From Brugia malayi (lineage: Eukaryota > Nematoda > Chromadorea > Rhabditida > Onchocercidae), in contig NW_025062475.1 of NCBI RefSeq assembly GCF_000002995.4, forward strand, positions 8,188,187 through 8,252,186: a DNA stretch of 64,000 nt, in the 5' to 3' direction. Both the position numbers and the translations under genes were made by a program. Positions 13,601-25,075 of this stretch are shown in pieces. Each line of letters begins with the position of its first letter. The first letter of the stretch is position 1. Under the pieces are notes generated by a model. The model did no database searches and was not told where the DNA came from. It was given only the letters and a program-made list of their open reading frames with translations.

Positions 13601-14778
13601 TTGCAAGGAAAATTATTTAAGACTTATTTAGGATTTAGAACTTCCAAAGTAAATTGATGTTAGCTAAATTAAATTAGAAAATGTTAACTCACAAATCAGT
13701 GCAGCAGGGAACTTTCAATTCATCATTCGCCAGACACGATTTTTGTGGCATTCTGTCAAATACTATTTGTGCTTACGATCCGATTGATTGAATGAGAGAC
13801 TGAAACTGTGAAATTAATTTGTAGTGCAGGTTAAATAGCTTGTCTACTACTTGTAGCAGTAATAGTAAATGAATGAACCTTGTAGTTGGCAAAGGTCGTA
13901 TAGTGCTACAAATATACGTTATAAAGGTAAGAACAGCAAGCTTAGGTGAAGGATCGCTACGACAGATAAGCGATTAGCGATGAAATCAGTGCTGAGAGTT
14001 ATGAGGACAAGTTATGGAAATTCAAGAAAGAAATTAGCTCCTTTCTTTTTTTTTTTGTCTGTAACATATGAAAAAATGATCAAGGATCACTGAACATACT
14101 TAATAATTACAGATTTCTTTGAAGATCACCAGATCGTATCAATTCAAAGGATAAAAGTCATTTGGAGTCCTTGTTCGGTAGTAGCAGAAAATGTTGACGG
14201 CAGTTGCAAAGGTGGGAAACTGCAGGTAAAGATATGAGAATTGAGAAATAACAAATCAGGACTTGATAGATCGCTTAAAGCGGTAGCTTTTACTGAAATA
14301 GACACGGAAACTTACCGGACATAATGAGCCGACTCATAACACATTCAATGAACCAATCTATCAGAATTTGCCATCCTATATTTATCTCACGTAATCTGCG
14401 AAACATTAGACCCGGCATAATGTTTCACTTAGATTTATCAATAGTGAATATTCCAATTAAAAGTACTGTACTCAAAGTATATAATCGAACTTATAAACAT
14501 ACGACATATTAATCTAGTACTAACCTAACAAAAATCGATGTGAACGCTTCAGAACTACAGAATATACTCGGTCGCCCAAAATCTTTTACTAATGAAAATA
14601 TCAAATGTCATAATATAATTGAAAACTTTTATTCGATGCAGGAAACACAATACAGACAAAACTAGAGTAGCAATAGTAGTATGAACCAATCCAAAGAAAT
14701 TGAAGAACGTTTCTTATTCCATTTTTCGCATTTTATCATGTCAATCATTTGTAGTCTTTCTTGCAATAAAGCTTTTCT
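10684..14778. other. Intergenic region between engrailed and NIFK
   Basis: AT-rich DNA with scattered homopolymers, poly(T) runs and TTAATTAAGTTAATTAAG motifs near 11766. Short open frames are frequent but none has splice sites plus recognisable protein content. Upstream control sequence of engrailed is expected here; no specific site can be named. Confidence 0.5.
12900..13095. repeat. Degenerate ATC/TTATCG trinucleotide-rich tract
   Basis: Imperfect runs of ATC, TATCG and CATCAT over about 190 bp. On the minus strand the tract reads as an Asp/Asn/Ser-rich open frame, a by-product of the repeat and not a gene. Confidence 0.6.
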
Positions 14779-16466
14779 TCAATTTTTTGGATCGCTTGCC
14801 TGAACCTGATTTTTTGCATCATCTGATTTTATTACTTCAGCTTTCACAGGGCTTCTTTTATTAATCACTGGCATAACTTGCTGAAACTAGAGAAATAAGA
14901 AAAACTTGTCGCATCAAAAAAAAATCTTAACCTCGTTCTTTTTTCTCTTTTTTGCTCGAATATCCTTTTGTTATGAATTAATTTGCAGTCCATTATTATA
15001 GTGATAACATGAAATTTTAAATATTAAAATCCTAGAAAAAAAATTACTGTTAAAAGGTCTTTATGGCAGAGTATAGAAGAATTTCTTTGCTTGACACTAG
15101 TTTCAAAAATTGAACCTTCTTTAAGAAACGTTGAAAAATTTCCAAATTTATTATCAAATCCCATACTTATTCCTTGAGAAATTTTTTGCATGAGATAAGA
15201 ATAATACACACGATAAACCAAGCAAAGAATTAGCAAAAAAATCCAAAGAAAATACTTTCGTTTCCGACAGTCCGACAATGGGTGGCAGTTGATAACCGAG
15301 TTTAGCAAATTCACTTCCCCTAATTTCTATGTTCTTCAGTAGTCGTTTCTGAAATATAAAAAATGAATAGAAAATTGTTACTCTAAATTATTTCTGATTC
15401 TATGATGCAGTTCTAATTCCTATCTTATGCTTTCTTTGTATTGATAATATAAATTCTGGAAATAAACCATACTTTTGCTGCTTCTTCACACCATCCACTT
15501 TGTATCTTATTCAGTTTCTTAGCATGGCGTTTCCTAGTAGCATTTTTTAACGGTGGTGGAATTATTCGTGGTCCTTTACGTAAGCAGGATGGGAAATCTT
15601 TATTTTTTATTACTTTGCCTGGAATGAACATCTTTAAGTCTGCTGTAATTACAACATTAGGAAGAATTAATTGCTGTGCAAGTTTTCATTATTACCGGAA
15701 AACATTTTGTGCTACATAAGTTAGAAACCCACATTCAAGTCGTTTTTCGAACATCAGATAACCATCCATAGCCTCAGCTGCCAATTGTGCTACTTCATAA
15801 TTTGTGAAAAGTACAAAAGCCCATCCTTTATGATTTCCGGTCTGAAAATGAAAGTACATAAATGTCCCATAAAAAATCCAGATAAATAAATCCATGTTAA
15901 ATCATGAGCTGTCTCTAGCACACGTTTCCGTGAGATGTGTTAAAAAAATCAATATTTAATGACAAAACTAATATTTTAGTTTAACGAAAAAGCAAGATCT
16001 GATGAAATTGAGAAACCCGATTGACGGAATGAACTTCTAAATTAGAGATCCTTTCCCCGACTTAAATTCGAGGGATGCGTAAAGTCCAGAAAATGTGAAC
16101 CACCATCTTCAAGTCATTTCGGAAGGATGGACGTGTGTTCACCCCACCTAGGTGTTTTTGTTCCACTCATAAAAGCAAACAAAACTGAAAAATATGAGAA
16201 TGTAGCTACGAATTTATATGAAAGCAACATTAACAATTAAACTAGAATTTGTAAGCTGTGAAGAATGAGCATATCTTTTTGTTCCTTGCAACTCGCACTC
16301 GTTGAACAGTACCGAATTGCAAAAAATAATTCAACAACTCCTTCTCGAAGAATCCGAAGGGAATGTGTTTGACCACTACAGCCTTTGAATTGCCTTCCGG
16401 ATCTATTCCCGTCTCATAAGACAACATCGTTGATCTTAAATCTTCAATTCTTTTGCTTTGAGTCAT
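14779..16466 (-). CDS. NIFK/Nop15-like nucleolar RRM protein
   Basis: Exons (minus): 16275-16466, 15733-15841, 15473-15642, 15256-15348, 14779-14880, about 221 aa. The single RRM matches MKI67-FHA-interacting nucleolar protein (human NIFK, yeast Nop15): beta1 KAVVVKHIPFGFFEKELLNY, loop RNKK/TGNHKGWAFVLF (RNP1), then AEAMDGYLMFEKRL. A basic tail follows (RKRHAKKLNKIQ, RLLKNIEIRG), as in the family. It should act in the nucleolus in 60S ribosome assembly. Oddities: the exon 1 donor reads AAG|ATATGC with no GT, although homology places the junction exactly there. Exon 2 has a stronger donor at 15695 (TTCCG|GTAATA) that is out of phase with exon 3, whereas the phase-compatible donor used here (GAAT|GTGGGT) is weak. 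The last exon reads either to a TGA at 14779 or, with a one-base shift, into a longer lysine-rich tail. Family assignment is firm; the exact structure is not. Confidence 0.85.
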
Positions 16467-18735
16467 ATTCCTTAAAACCCTAAAAAACATAAGCCAATGA
16501 ACACATGTTACCGCAGAGTAATTTATACCATTACTATCCTTTCATTTCTAAAGGTTTTGAACCGGACTTCATCCTGAAATGGAAATTTATATTATTTAAA
16601 AAAAAAATTTCCCATATTTTCGTGAAGCGTCCCCGTTGAGTGTTGAGTTGTCTCTAGACAGAGCACAAAATTCACCGTAAAATCAATATATGAGAATATC
16701 AATCTTTTAAAATTAAAATTAAAATTAAACGCCAGTGTACGTTTGAATTGATATAAGAAATCGATTCCCAAAAACAAATTTATTTACAATATCAAAAGAC
16801 ATTTTCAAATTAAGAAAAAAAAGTTACCAAAGAAAAGCACTGGTATTATTGGCACCAAAAGAACCAAAAAATTAAAAAATAAATAAATGAAACAGTACGA
16901 AACATTCCTACTTTCAGGGTTAGACATGAACTGCATGAAATTATGCGAATAATAAAAAGAGTTAACGTCTTCCAACAACCCAACACATCCTTCCTAACTT
17001 CCCACTGAATTCCCCAACCATAAAATAATCTGCGTCAAATGATCTAAATAAAATCGCAATTTATCTAAATACTTCTGCATAGAAATTGGCCTGAAATATA
17101 AGCTGTCTTTTCCAATAATTTTTAGGAAAGAAACTATTGTTTCCTTATCAAACCACAACTCTACAAACCAGAAACAGAATAGAATATATACTAGTATGCA
17201 TATGATAAATACCATTTTTCAATCATATATGAAAAGCATACATATGAAAACGGAAAGAACATTTCAGGAATAACTGTCAAGTATCTTAAAGCATTCTTAA
17301 TTTATTGAAAAATCATTGAACTTTATAACTGAAAATAGTGCAAAAGTATAAAAAAACTCATTTCATAAGTGAACAATTTTGATGCAAAAAAGTAAGGAAT
17401 AAGCACAAACTTAAACATTTAAATAATCACAGCTTTTTATATGTGAACAAGATTTCCGACATGCCATACGATCATCAAAACATCAACAATTATATGAAAA
17501 TTATGTGAAAAAAGATCTGTTCATTTTAATAAGTCATCAAACATATCATTTTTTAATCACTGATGCGAAATAAAACAGTGGGAATATTCAAATTGTCTTT
17601 CAAACGTAAAGGATTCTGAATTTTTTATGGCAACACTAACAAATTTTGGACCCAAAATAGTCACAAGACAAATCAAACTTAAGCAAAAAGGTAATCTCAT
17701 TCAAAAACAAAATAAAGTTTGGGAAGTAATAATCCATTTCCCTATATGACAAAAGGAACTCAGAAGTGTTTCTGAATAATGAAATGAAAAGCATAGGAAG
17801 TGTTACCCGAACTGAGGATACGAAACAATGCAAATCGTTATGTCTGAGAATATAAAGATATGGATATTCTTTTATTATTTTAGCATAGCTTAAAAAATTA
17901 ATATCAGTTACGACGAAAGAAAGGATACATTAACAAAAGAATTCTATTTCAACCCGAGTCATAGCTAGACAACACTTCGCAAAACACCAAAACAAAAAAA
18001 TTAAGAAAGTTCAAAAAAATTGCTTAATTGAAAAACTGAACAAAAAATAAAATCCCAAATCAGTAAACCATTTATCTCTCTTGCAAATAGAAGATAGATA
18101 AAACGTCGGTAAAAAAAAGCCAAACTAAGGCCAATTAGCTTTCAGTTCACGAAAATTCGTGAATCTATTAGAAAGTTATTTCAGGAATAAAACTGAAAAC
18201 TGAGATGTTTATGTGAGGATATAGAAAAGAACAACCACTTAGCCAGTGGACACTGCTCGATCACAACACTAAACAAATTTGGCAGAAATTTAAGAAAATT
18301 TTTTCCCTAGAAAAATTTCTGGCTAACACCAATCAGCTAACCTGACGCTGACAGATGAAAGACTGGATACAACGAGACAAAAGTGAACTTCAATAGTAAT
18401 GGTTAGATAACGATTAGTCCTGTCTATCATTTGATGAATTCATTTAAAGAAAAATTTACACCTGTTACAAAAAATTTTAAACGTTGCCATACTTTTTTTG
18501 CTTCGAAGGTTAAGTTAAAATCTGAAATTGATAGCTGTACATAAATATTCCATGAACCTTACAGAAAATTTAAACAAATGGAAGCTTGATATAGAACTAA
18601 ATGCATATAGAACTTCTAGAAGACTACCACTTAGTAAAACACAATAGAGTAAGAACTTTTCCTTTATTAACTTTACTAATGCGGATGTTTCCATTTTCCA
18701 AAATTTCCTAAAAAATCTTTTTTTTTTGAGGATTA

Positions 18736-18792
<57 letters not shown>

Positions 18793-18941
18793 AACTGATT
18801 AAAAAAATCATTTACTAGGATTGAAGAAAAACTTTTTAGAGCTGCGTAAAGGAGAAAAGTAATTAGTAACAGCAGAAAACCAAATTGTTGCACATTTGTG
18901 TAAGAATATAAGCAATTTTACAAAGAATCAAACCAGATGAA
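16467..18941. other. Intergenic region between NIFK and STIM
   Basis: Very AT-rich, expected to include the STIM 3' UTR and NIFK 5' sequence. A TTTCAG acceptor with a short upstream open frame near 16545-16575 may belong to the NIFK 5' UTR. No other gene was recognised. Confidence 0.5.
18739..18790. repeat. (AT)26 microsatellite
   Basis: Uninterrupted AT dinucleotide run of 52 bp, about 150 bp beyond the STIM stop codon. It may lie in the STIM 3' UTR. Open frames of alternating Ile-Tyr across it are artefacts. Confidence 0.95.
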
Positions 18942-19371
18942 TTAAATTTTTGATGATCTGTGAAAGAAATTCCCAAATCTCGACTTTCTTATATCAGTCA
19001 TGTTCTTTCCCTTAACCACTACAAATCCATTTGTTTTGGTACTCGATGAAGGCCTGAATATTGCATTTGACACACTTCGTTTTAATAGCTTTAAATCTTG
19101 CTTGAACCTAGAATGAACATATCATTAACAAATACTCCGAAACTTATAAAATCGTCTCTTATCAAATAAACTGGAGCAATAAATTGAAACCAGGCCCATC
19201 AAATTTCACATCACCAAACAAATGAATAAAAAATGCTTACATGTCTTGTTCACCAAAAAGCTGTTACTTTTATATTTTAATTCTTTTTTGTACTGTTTGA
19301 TCAAAAAAAAAAAGAAACCAGGTTGAAAAAAGTCGTTACACCAATATGCAAGAATAAAAATGAAAATATGC

Positions 19372-19404
<33 letters not shown>

Positions 19405-22400
19405 TGTAAGAACATTAAAGAGATGGAAAAATAGTTAAAACATGCATTAAACTCTCACTACTAAAGTGATGTTACTTAGGCAAATAGTGATTACACAGTT
19501 TCTTAAACTTGTTTTTAAATTTACTCTGATCACTTGTCCAGTAATTATTAAGATATATACTCTAAAAGATAAATGTTTACTTTCTACTATCAGAATCTTG
19601 CAAAAAAAAAAAAAAAAAAAGCATGAAAACCAAAAAAAGAAAGCATACGGTAAAAAACGATTGACAGTTGTTGACAGCGAAGCAGTGGGGGCAATCACTT
19701 TATTAACTGTTGGAGTTTCGGATATAACATCAGTAACAGTTTCCATGAGAGGACCGATACTTTGATTTCGGGATGTCTGTATTTTGGCAACGGGCCCGAT
19801 ATGACAGCATTTGCTAAATCCGGAAGACGAAGAATGCTGAAGTAGTTTATTGCTGTCGGCTACAACTTTTAAAGGTCTTGAAGCATTCCCGTTCTCGTGA
19901 ATATCTCTTTGCGAATTTAAAGAATCCATATATCGAGCCCCCGCAGATGCAAAACTTTCGTAAGTACAAACACAAACTGGTGGTGATGTTCGACCTCTAA
20001 TATCCTCCATTATAACAGGTGGACTATTTCCAGATGTAGAGGATGAAGCCATGCTTGCCGTCACTGTAGCACCAACTAAATCTAAACATGCTTGGTAACA
20101 CAAACTAAATTAGCAAAATTGTTAGCAAGATTTAATAAAAAATAGGTAGACCAAACAAAATAAAATAATAGTTCCAGAATCCTATAAAATTCAAACGGAC
20201 GACTATTCCTTTATCAGCAAACAATAGATCAAAGTACTTACTCAAGTTTCAACGTCAAAATATAAAAAATCAAAAATAATAAATAGCATAAGATATACGT
20301 GAGCATAAAAAAAGCATTACTTTTCTTTAGTAAAAACATGCTTTTGAGTCAGAAACAAAAAAAAAAAAAAAAAAACAAACTGGATAAGGAACTTTTAAAT
20401 GGAGAATCAAAAGGATTACTTCAACAAACGATAATCAATTGGAAATGCTGGCAAGAGGAAATATCAAGATCACATCTAAACATTTCATATCCGGCAATAA
20501 CGGATGGTGCAGCAAAAAAATGAGAATTTTGATACTGTAATCACTATAAACATTCAGAATATGACTGACCCGATTTACGATAAAATGAACTGGAGGATCC
20601 GCTTCTCGGTAATACACTACTAGCCACTGTAGAAGGAAATACTATTTCTGCAAATTCAAAAAATTTACTACAGAAAAAGAAACTTGAAAAGAGATAACAA
20701 CTGATTAAATATTGAATATGGTCAAAATAAAGTTCAGGAGAAACATCTTATAAAATGTCAAGCATTAAATTGATCAAAATGTTACCAGCCGCAACTGACG
20801 TAGGAACCAATGGGAAACCACAAAGCGATTCAATTTCAGTCCACCGCTGGTGACACTCACTCATTGCCAATGAGATTTTTTCCATTCGAGCTCTTAATGA
20901 ATACTGAATGAATTTTGTACCTCTTCTTAAATTCACTTAGCCAAGTACGCTTGAGGTTCAGTAATTACCTCCTGACTTCCAATTCTTGTCTTTCTGTTGC
21001 TTATGTCATTTTTTATGGAAATGAATATTGGAAATTATTCAGAGTTAGCAACAGCATTGACAACACTTTGTCTAGTCACCAAGTATTTCTTTGTTCTCAA
21101 ATGATTAGAGAACAAGTCACTGTCAAGTTACAAGCAAGAACCTCATCTTAATCATAATCGTTTAAAAGTTTATACTTTAGAGCAAAAATGCGCGAATCGA
21201 TGTGGTCTGTTCCCGATGAAGCACCTGTAGCAAGTTTGATAGAGGAAACAAGGCTTGACTGTTTTTTCCGAAGCTTATCGATATGTTCAATGGCTTCTCT
21301 CATTTCAGCAATACATTCCATTCGTTGCTGTCCAATGTAACTTACTTCCAGTTCACAGGTCCTAAAAATAGTACAGAAAGAATCTTCTCTTCTGGTTTTA
21401 ACAAAGTTCACATTTCTTTGCTAACAGCCACAATCTCTATGTTACTTTGCAAATCAGAGTCAAAAGCAATTTTAGAATGTTCAAGTGCTTTGATAAGAAC
21501 TTTGTATCGGCCTCTTCAATTAGACTATAAATTTGCAGATCCAACTTGATAAGCCAATGCTATAATGGTTCTGAAACTCCCTAATTCAAATGCACCAAAT
21601 GTCGCGAAACACCAAAAATTAGTTACAAGACTATGAGCAACTTAGAAAATGGTTATTCAAGAGAATTTCTGCATTCTGAAGGTCTTGCACAGTATGCTGT
21701 GCACCATCCAAGTTAAGTACTATTTCTCAAAGCGTTTCATACATATTTCGACTTCAAGTAACTATTTTGATCAAGTATTGCATTATAACAACGAACCTTC
21801 TTAACAACGGCTGTAAAGCAAGAGGAGCCGTACCAGAATTTTCTAGCAAACGCTCAGCTTCCATAAGTTGTGATTTCAGCTAAAAGTATTAGTCAGTAAA
21901 TCAAATCATATTCATAGTATAATATTGGGAAACAAATGAGAGTTAATTTTTAAAAAGAACGACTAAGCTGTTATGCAATTAGCAAAATAACCGTTTCAAC
22001 TTGTTCGTTTTCTGCTGCACCTCGACTTGATTGTCGTTTTTTTTGTTCCTCTTCAAATCTTAACATTAAAATTTATTTAAATGAGCAGCATGGTCTAGAG
22101 TAAAAACCCCAAAAAAAAAAATACATTAAATCACAATGAAAACTACTTCGTTCGGCATTTAATAAGAAATATCTTTGTACGTCCATGCATCCAGCTCAGA
22201 ATGAATATACTTGATCACTAAAGTCAATTACGGGCAAAATGCTGTTCTTGATGTTCATTTTAAAAATACTGTAGGAAAAAACGCTGACTTCTGCTGGATA
22301 TCTTCAAAATTGCTTTGCATTGATTTCAACTGCGATAATTTCGCCGCCAGTTGCTCCATTTGCATATGCGATCGTGTTCGCTGCATTTTGAGAACAAAAA

Positions 22401-23534
22401 GCACCGTAACTAATACAATCACTAAGATTGATAAAGCAATATCTTTAAGCCGAGATGTATTACCGTCTGAAGAAAAAAATTTTCTAAAAAGTATTACAAA
22501 CATACAAAATAATTGACTATTTTTCTAAACAGCAATTTGAACCAATCAGCTGCATCAATTCTAAATAAATATCAAAAAAACTGACCACTAAAACCAAAAA
22601 GGACGACATCTAATGCTTTCAAACGCAACTTCTGCTTGTGCACCGAATTTTTGATGCCCAAATCGGTCAATAAATAGGTCGAATTAGCAACAGCCATTCT
22701 AAAAATTGTAATATTCAGAGTGGGATTTCACTGCAGTTATCCATAAGAACTTGGTTACTATTTCAACCCACGGACTATTCTGCTTAAAGAGAAGCATATT
22801 TCTGATTTAATTTAGAATATAACAAAAGTTTAATACATAAAGACCATCATACTTCTTAATTTTGTTGTAAAAAAAAGGATGAAAATAGACAAAATAGTGC
22901 TTCGAGAAAAGTGTCAAAAAAAAATTAATCAATACTCACAATAAGCCGACCTGGGTAAAGCTCGACCATCAATTTCCATCCCAATGAAAACAGATGCGTA
23001 TTGTGGAAGGCGAACTGTATTTTCCAACCAATTCACCATATCAGTTGTTGTCCAAGAGCGTTCCTCACATGCAAACCACGCTTCCCATAAGTCGTCCACT
23101 GTTATCAACTCGTCATGGTTATGATGAAAAGCACGTTCTCGCTTGGCCCGATCCAAACCTCCCAACTGCATATCTTCTTTTAAAAACTGAAAATTTATAG
23201 AATTATATAATAATTGATATAGGAATGGGGCGAAATAAATGATTAGTTGTTGACTACGGACATAAGTTTGAGTTTTGTTGAAGTTTTCATCTTAAAAAAC
23301 ATCTTTCTTTTCCTCTCCAAAAACAAAAATTTGTTGAAGCATTATTACATCCGTTGACTCGAACCGATCGATGGAACCGGATTGGTCGTCATCCATTTGA
23401 TGATGCAATTGTGTTATAGCTTCGTATCCTTCTGGATCACGCAATTTTTCATCATTTGCTGTTATTAGCACATCTAAAAACGAAACAACTGATAAAACTG
23501 TAGTCAGATAGGTTACAAAGTAATAAATTCGCAT
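18942..23534 (-). CDS. stim-1: STIM, ER calcium sensor of store-operated calcium entry
   Basis: Eleven exons (minus): 23349-23534, 22951-23186, 22586-22698, 22283-22466, 21992-22058, 21797-21879, 21176-21361, 20786-20925, 20570-20647, 19649-20081, 18942-19107; about 623 aa. Order: signal peptide (1-26), canonical EF-hand loop [12 protein letters not shown] (48-59), SAM domain (about 95-175, [15 protein letters not shown]), transmembrane helix (about 188-204, [17 protein letters not shown]), then cytosolic coiled coils including the CAD/SOAR region ([16 protein letters not shown] ... [16 protein letters not shown]), a Ser/Thr-rich linker and a basic C-terminus ([27 protein letters not shown]). 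It senses luminal Ca2+ and gates Orai at ER-plasma-membrane contacts; the basic tail should bind phosphoinositides. Two junctions are less secure: the exon 4 donor GC|GTTTTT, and the exon 8 acceptor TTTAAG, chosen because the better-looking ATTCAG 16 bases further in would give a stop codon. Confidence 0.95.
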
Positions 23535-23759
23535 GGAAAAACAGCATAAATTATTTTCAACTTATGCAGATAAAACCAACTCATTTACAGATAAACAAGT
23601 CGAACAGAGATGCTATCATATCAGTGAAAGCTCTGTTCAAAAAACATGCTATTTCGAACAAAAACTAGCTCTTTCTTTACAAAAAAAGGCATGACTGCCA
23701 CATGAATTAACCGCAACCAATTGGTGTACATTTAGTTAATTAAAGAATTCAACACAACT

Positions 23760-25075
23760 TTAACTGTACAAGAGAAACTTAATTTTCATCACTTTCTGAC
23801 ATTGACATAGTGCTAAGAAGTTAACCAAAATGCCTAGCAGCATTTCCAATCTTAGTGACTGCGCAGCTACCAACATGTCCTTTTGAAAATCTCCCGGAAT
23901 CTAAAAGTAATTTATAAAGAAAAAAAAAGACGAGATTCTGAGCGTTACGACAACCGGACCGATTAGGACAAAGAAATAGAGAAAATGAAATTAGTCAGCT
24001 TAGGCAAAACATAAATTAATAAGCACACTTTAATCTAGCACTTACCAGGTTATTGGTCCATGGCTCTGGGTAGTTTACATAAAGGAACTTCTGGTGCTCC
24101 TAAAAAGATATTTGATAAACCAATCCAAAATGAATATAAAGATTCGTGAAATTGCTATCTGATTATTCAATTATTGACGCTTACCCACCTGACCGAATTG
24201 CAGTCACTATTCACTCCTTCAATTAACTGTTTACTCCTTTCGAAATTGCTGTTTGAGAGTTTCGTAATTAGAAATAAGTGTCAATAATGAACAATAATGA
24301 CCACAAATTCAAGCGCCACTCTTTTTACCTAACAGCAAGCAAAAAAGTCTCTTTCAACGAATTGAGGAAGAAATGGCTGAACCCAGCACAGCAACAGAGC
24401 GCTGCGAAAATACAAATCCTATTGTTTGCGCTAGATTTCTCCATACTTTGATACACAGAATAAATTTTGGCTGAGATTTCGATAATATTCTATTTAATTT
24501 AATTAATTAACAAATCTGTTAAGTCTGTTATCGTATTGGATAATTTTACAAGCAGTTATTTTAGGTTACCTTTGGATCAGAATAAGTCTAGTCAGTCATA
24601 AGTTTAATTTTTTTTCGACGGATTTAATCATTGATTGAGTATCTATGTCTCTCTGCCAAGTTGTAGAACGAAGAGACTTCTTCCGAAAACACATTTATCA
24701 ATAGTATCAGTCATGGAGACTTAAAGCATGTCAACAATTTTAATGTGCCAAAATCTACAATAAATTTAATTTGGAATATCGATCAAAAAATTAAATTTTT
24801 GTTATAGTTGTTGTAAGGAAAAGCGAAGTTTATTAAGATGTTGCACAAACATAATATGTCAGAATAAAATAATCTAACTTTCAGTAGTTCCTTCGAAGCA
24901 CATTGCAGCCAAGTGAAGCAAGAAATGTTTTACCCTTTCCATCCTGCGAATAAGTTGCAATTCCAGTTATCATGATCGTCATCATCACATTTCTCACGCA
25001 AGTCCAGCATAACCCAATTCCAGATTTCGCTTTTTTGAATTTGATCGTATTTCAACTGATTAAGTTCTCTTAAAC
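23760..25075 (-). CDS. Unrecognised multi-exon gene ending just upstream of STIM
   Basis: Exons (minus): 24934-25075, 24329-24401, 24185-24248, 24046-24099, 23760-23900. Content looks like conserved protein: EIWNWVMLDLREKC with a CDDDDHDNWNC patch, ALLLCWVQPFLPQFVERD, FERSKQLIEG, EHQKFLYVNYPEPWTNNL, then IPGDFQKDMLVAAQSLRLEM and a hydrophobic end. Donors GTAAGT (24045) and GTAAGC (24184) are strong. The second exon changes frame at a run of six T (24341-24346, minus strand): it opens in the frame of ...PQFVERD and must leave in the frame of ...LLAV to join the next exon. Upstream exons are missing (exon 1 starts in phase 1). The stop lies about 226 bp before the STIM ATG on the same strand, a spacing compatible with a nematode operon. 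I do not recognise the family. Coding status is likely; intactness is doubtful. Confidence 0.5.

Noticed and set aside
18515..18893. Ile-Tyr repeat open frames
   Set aside because: Translation of the (AT)26 microsatellite.
19206..19415. Poly-Phe minus-strand open frame
   Set aside because: Created by poly(A) tracts within the last STIM intron.
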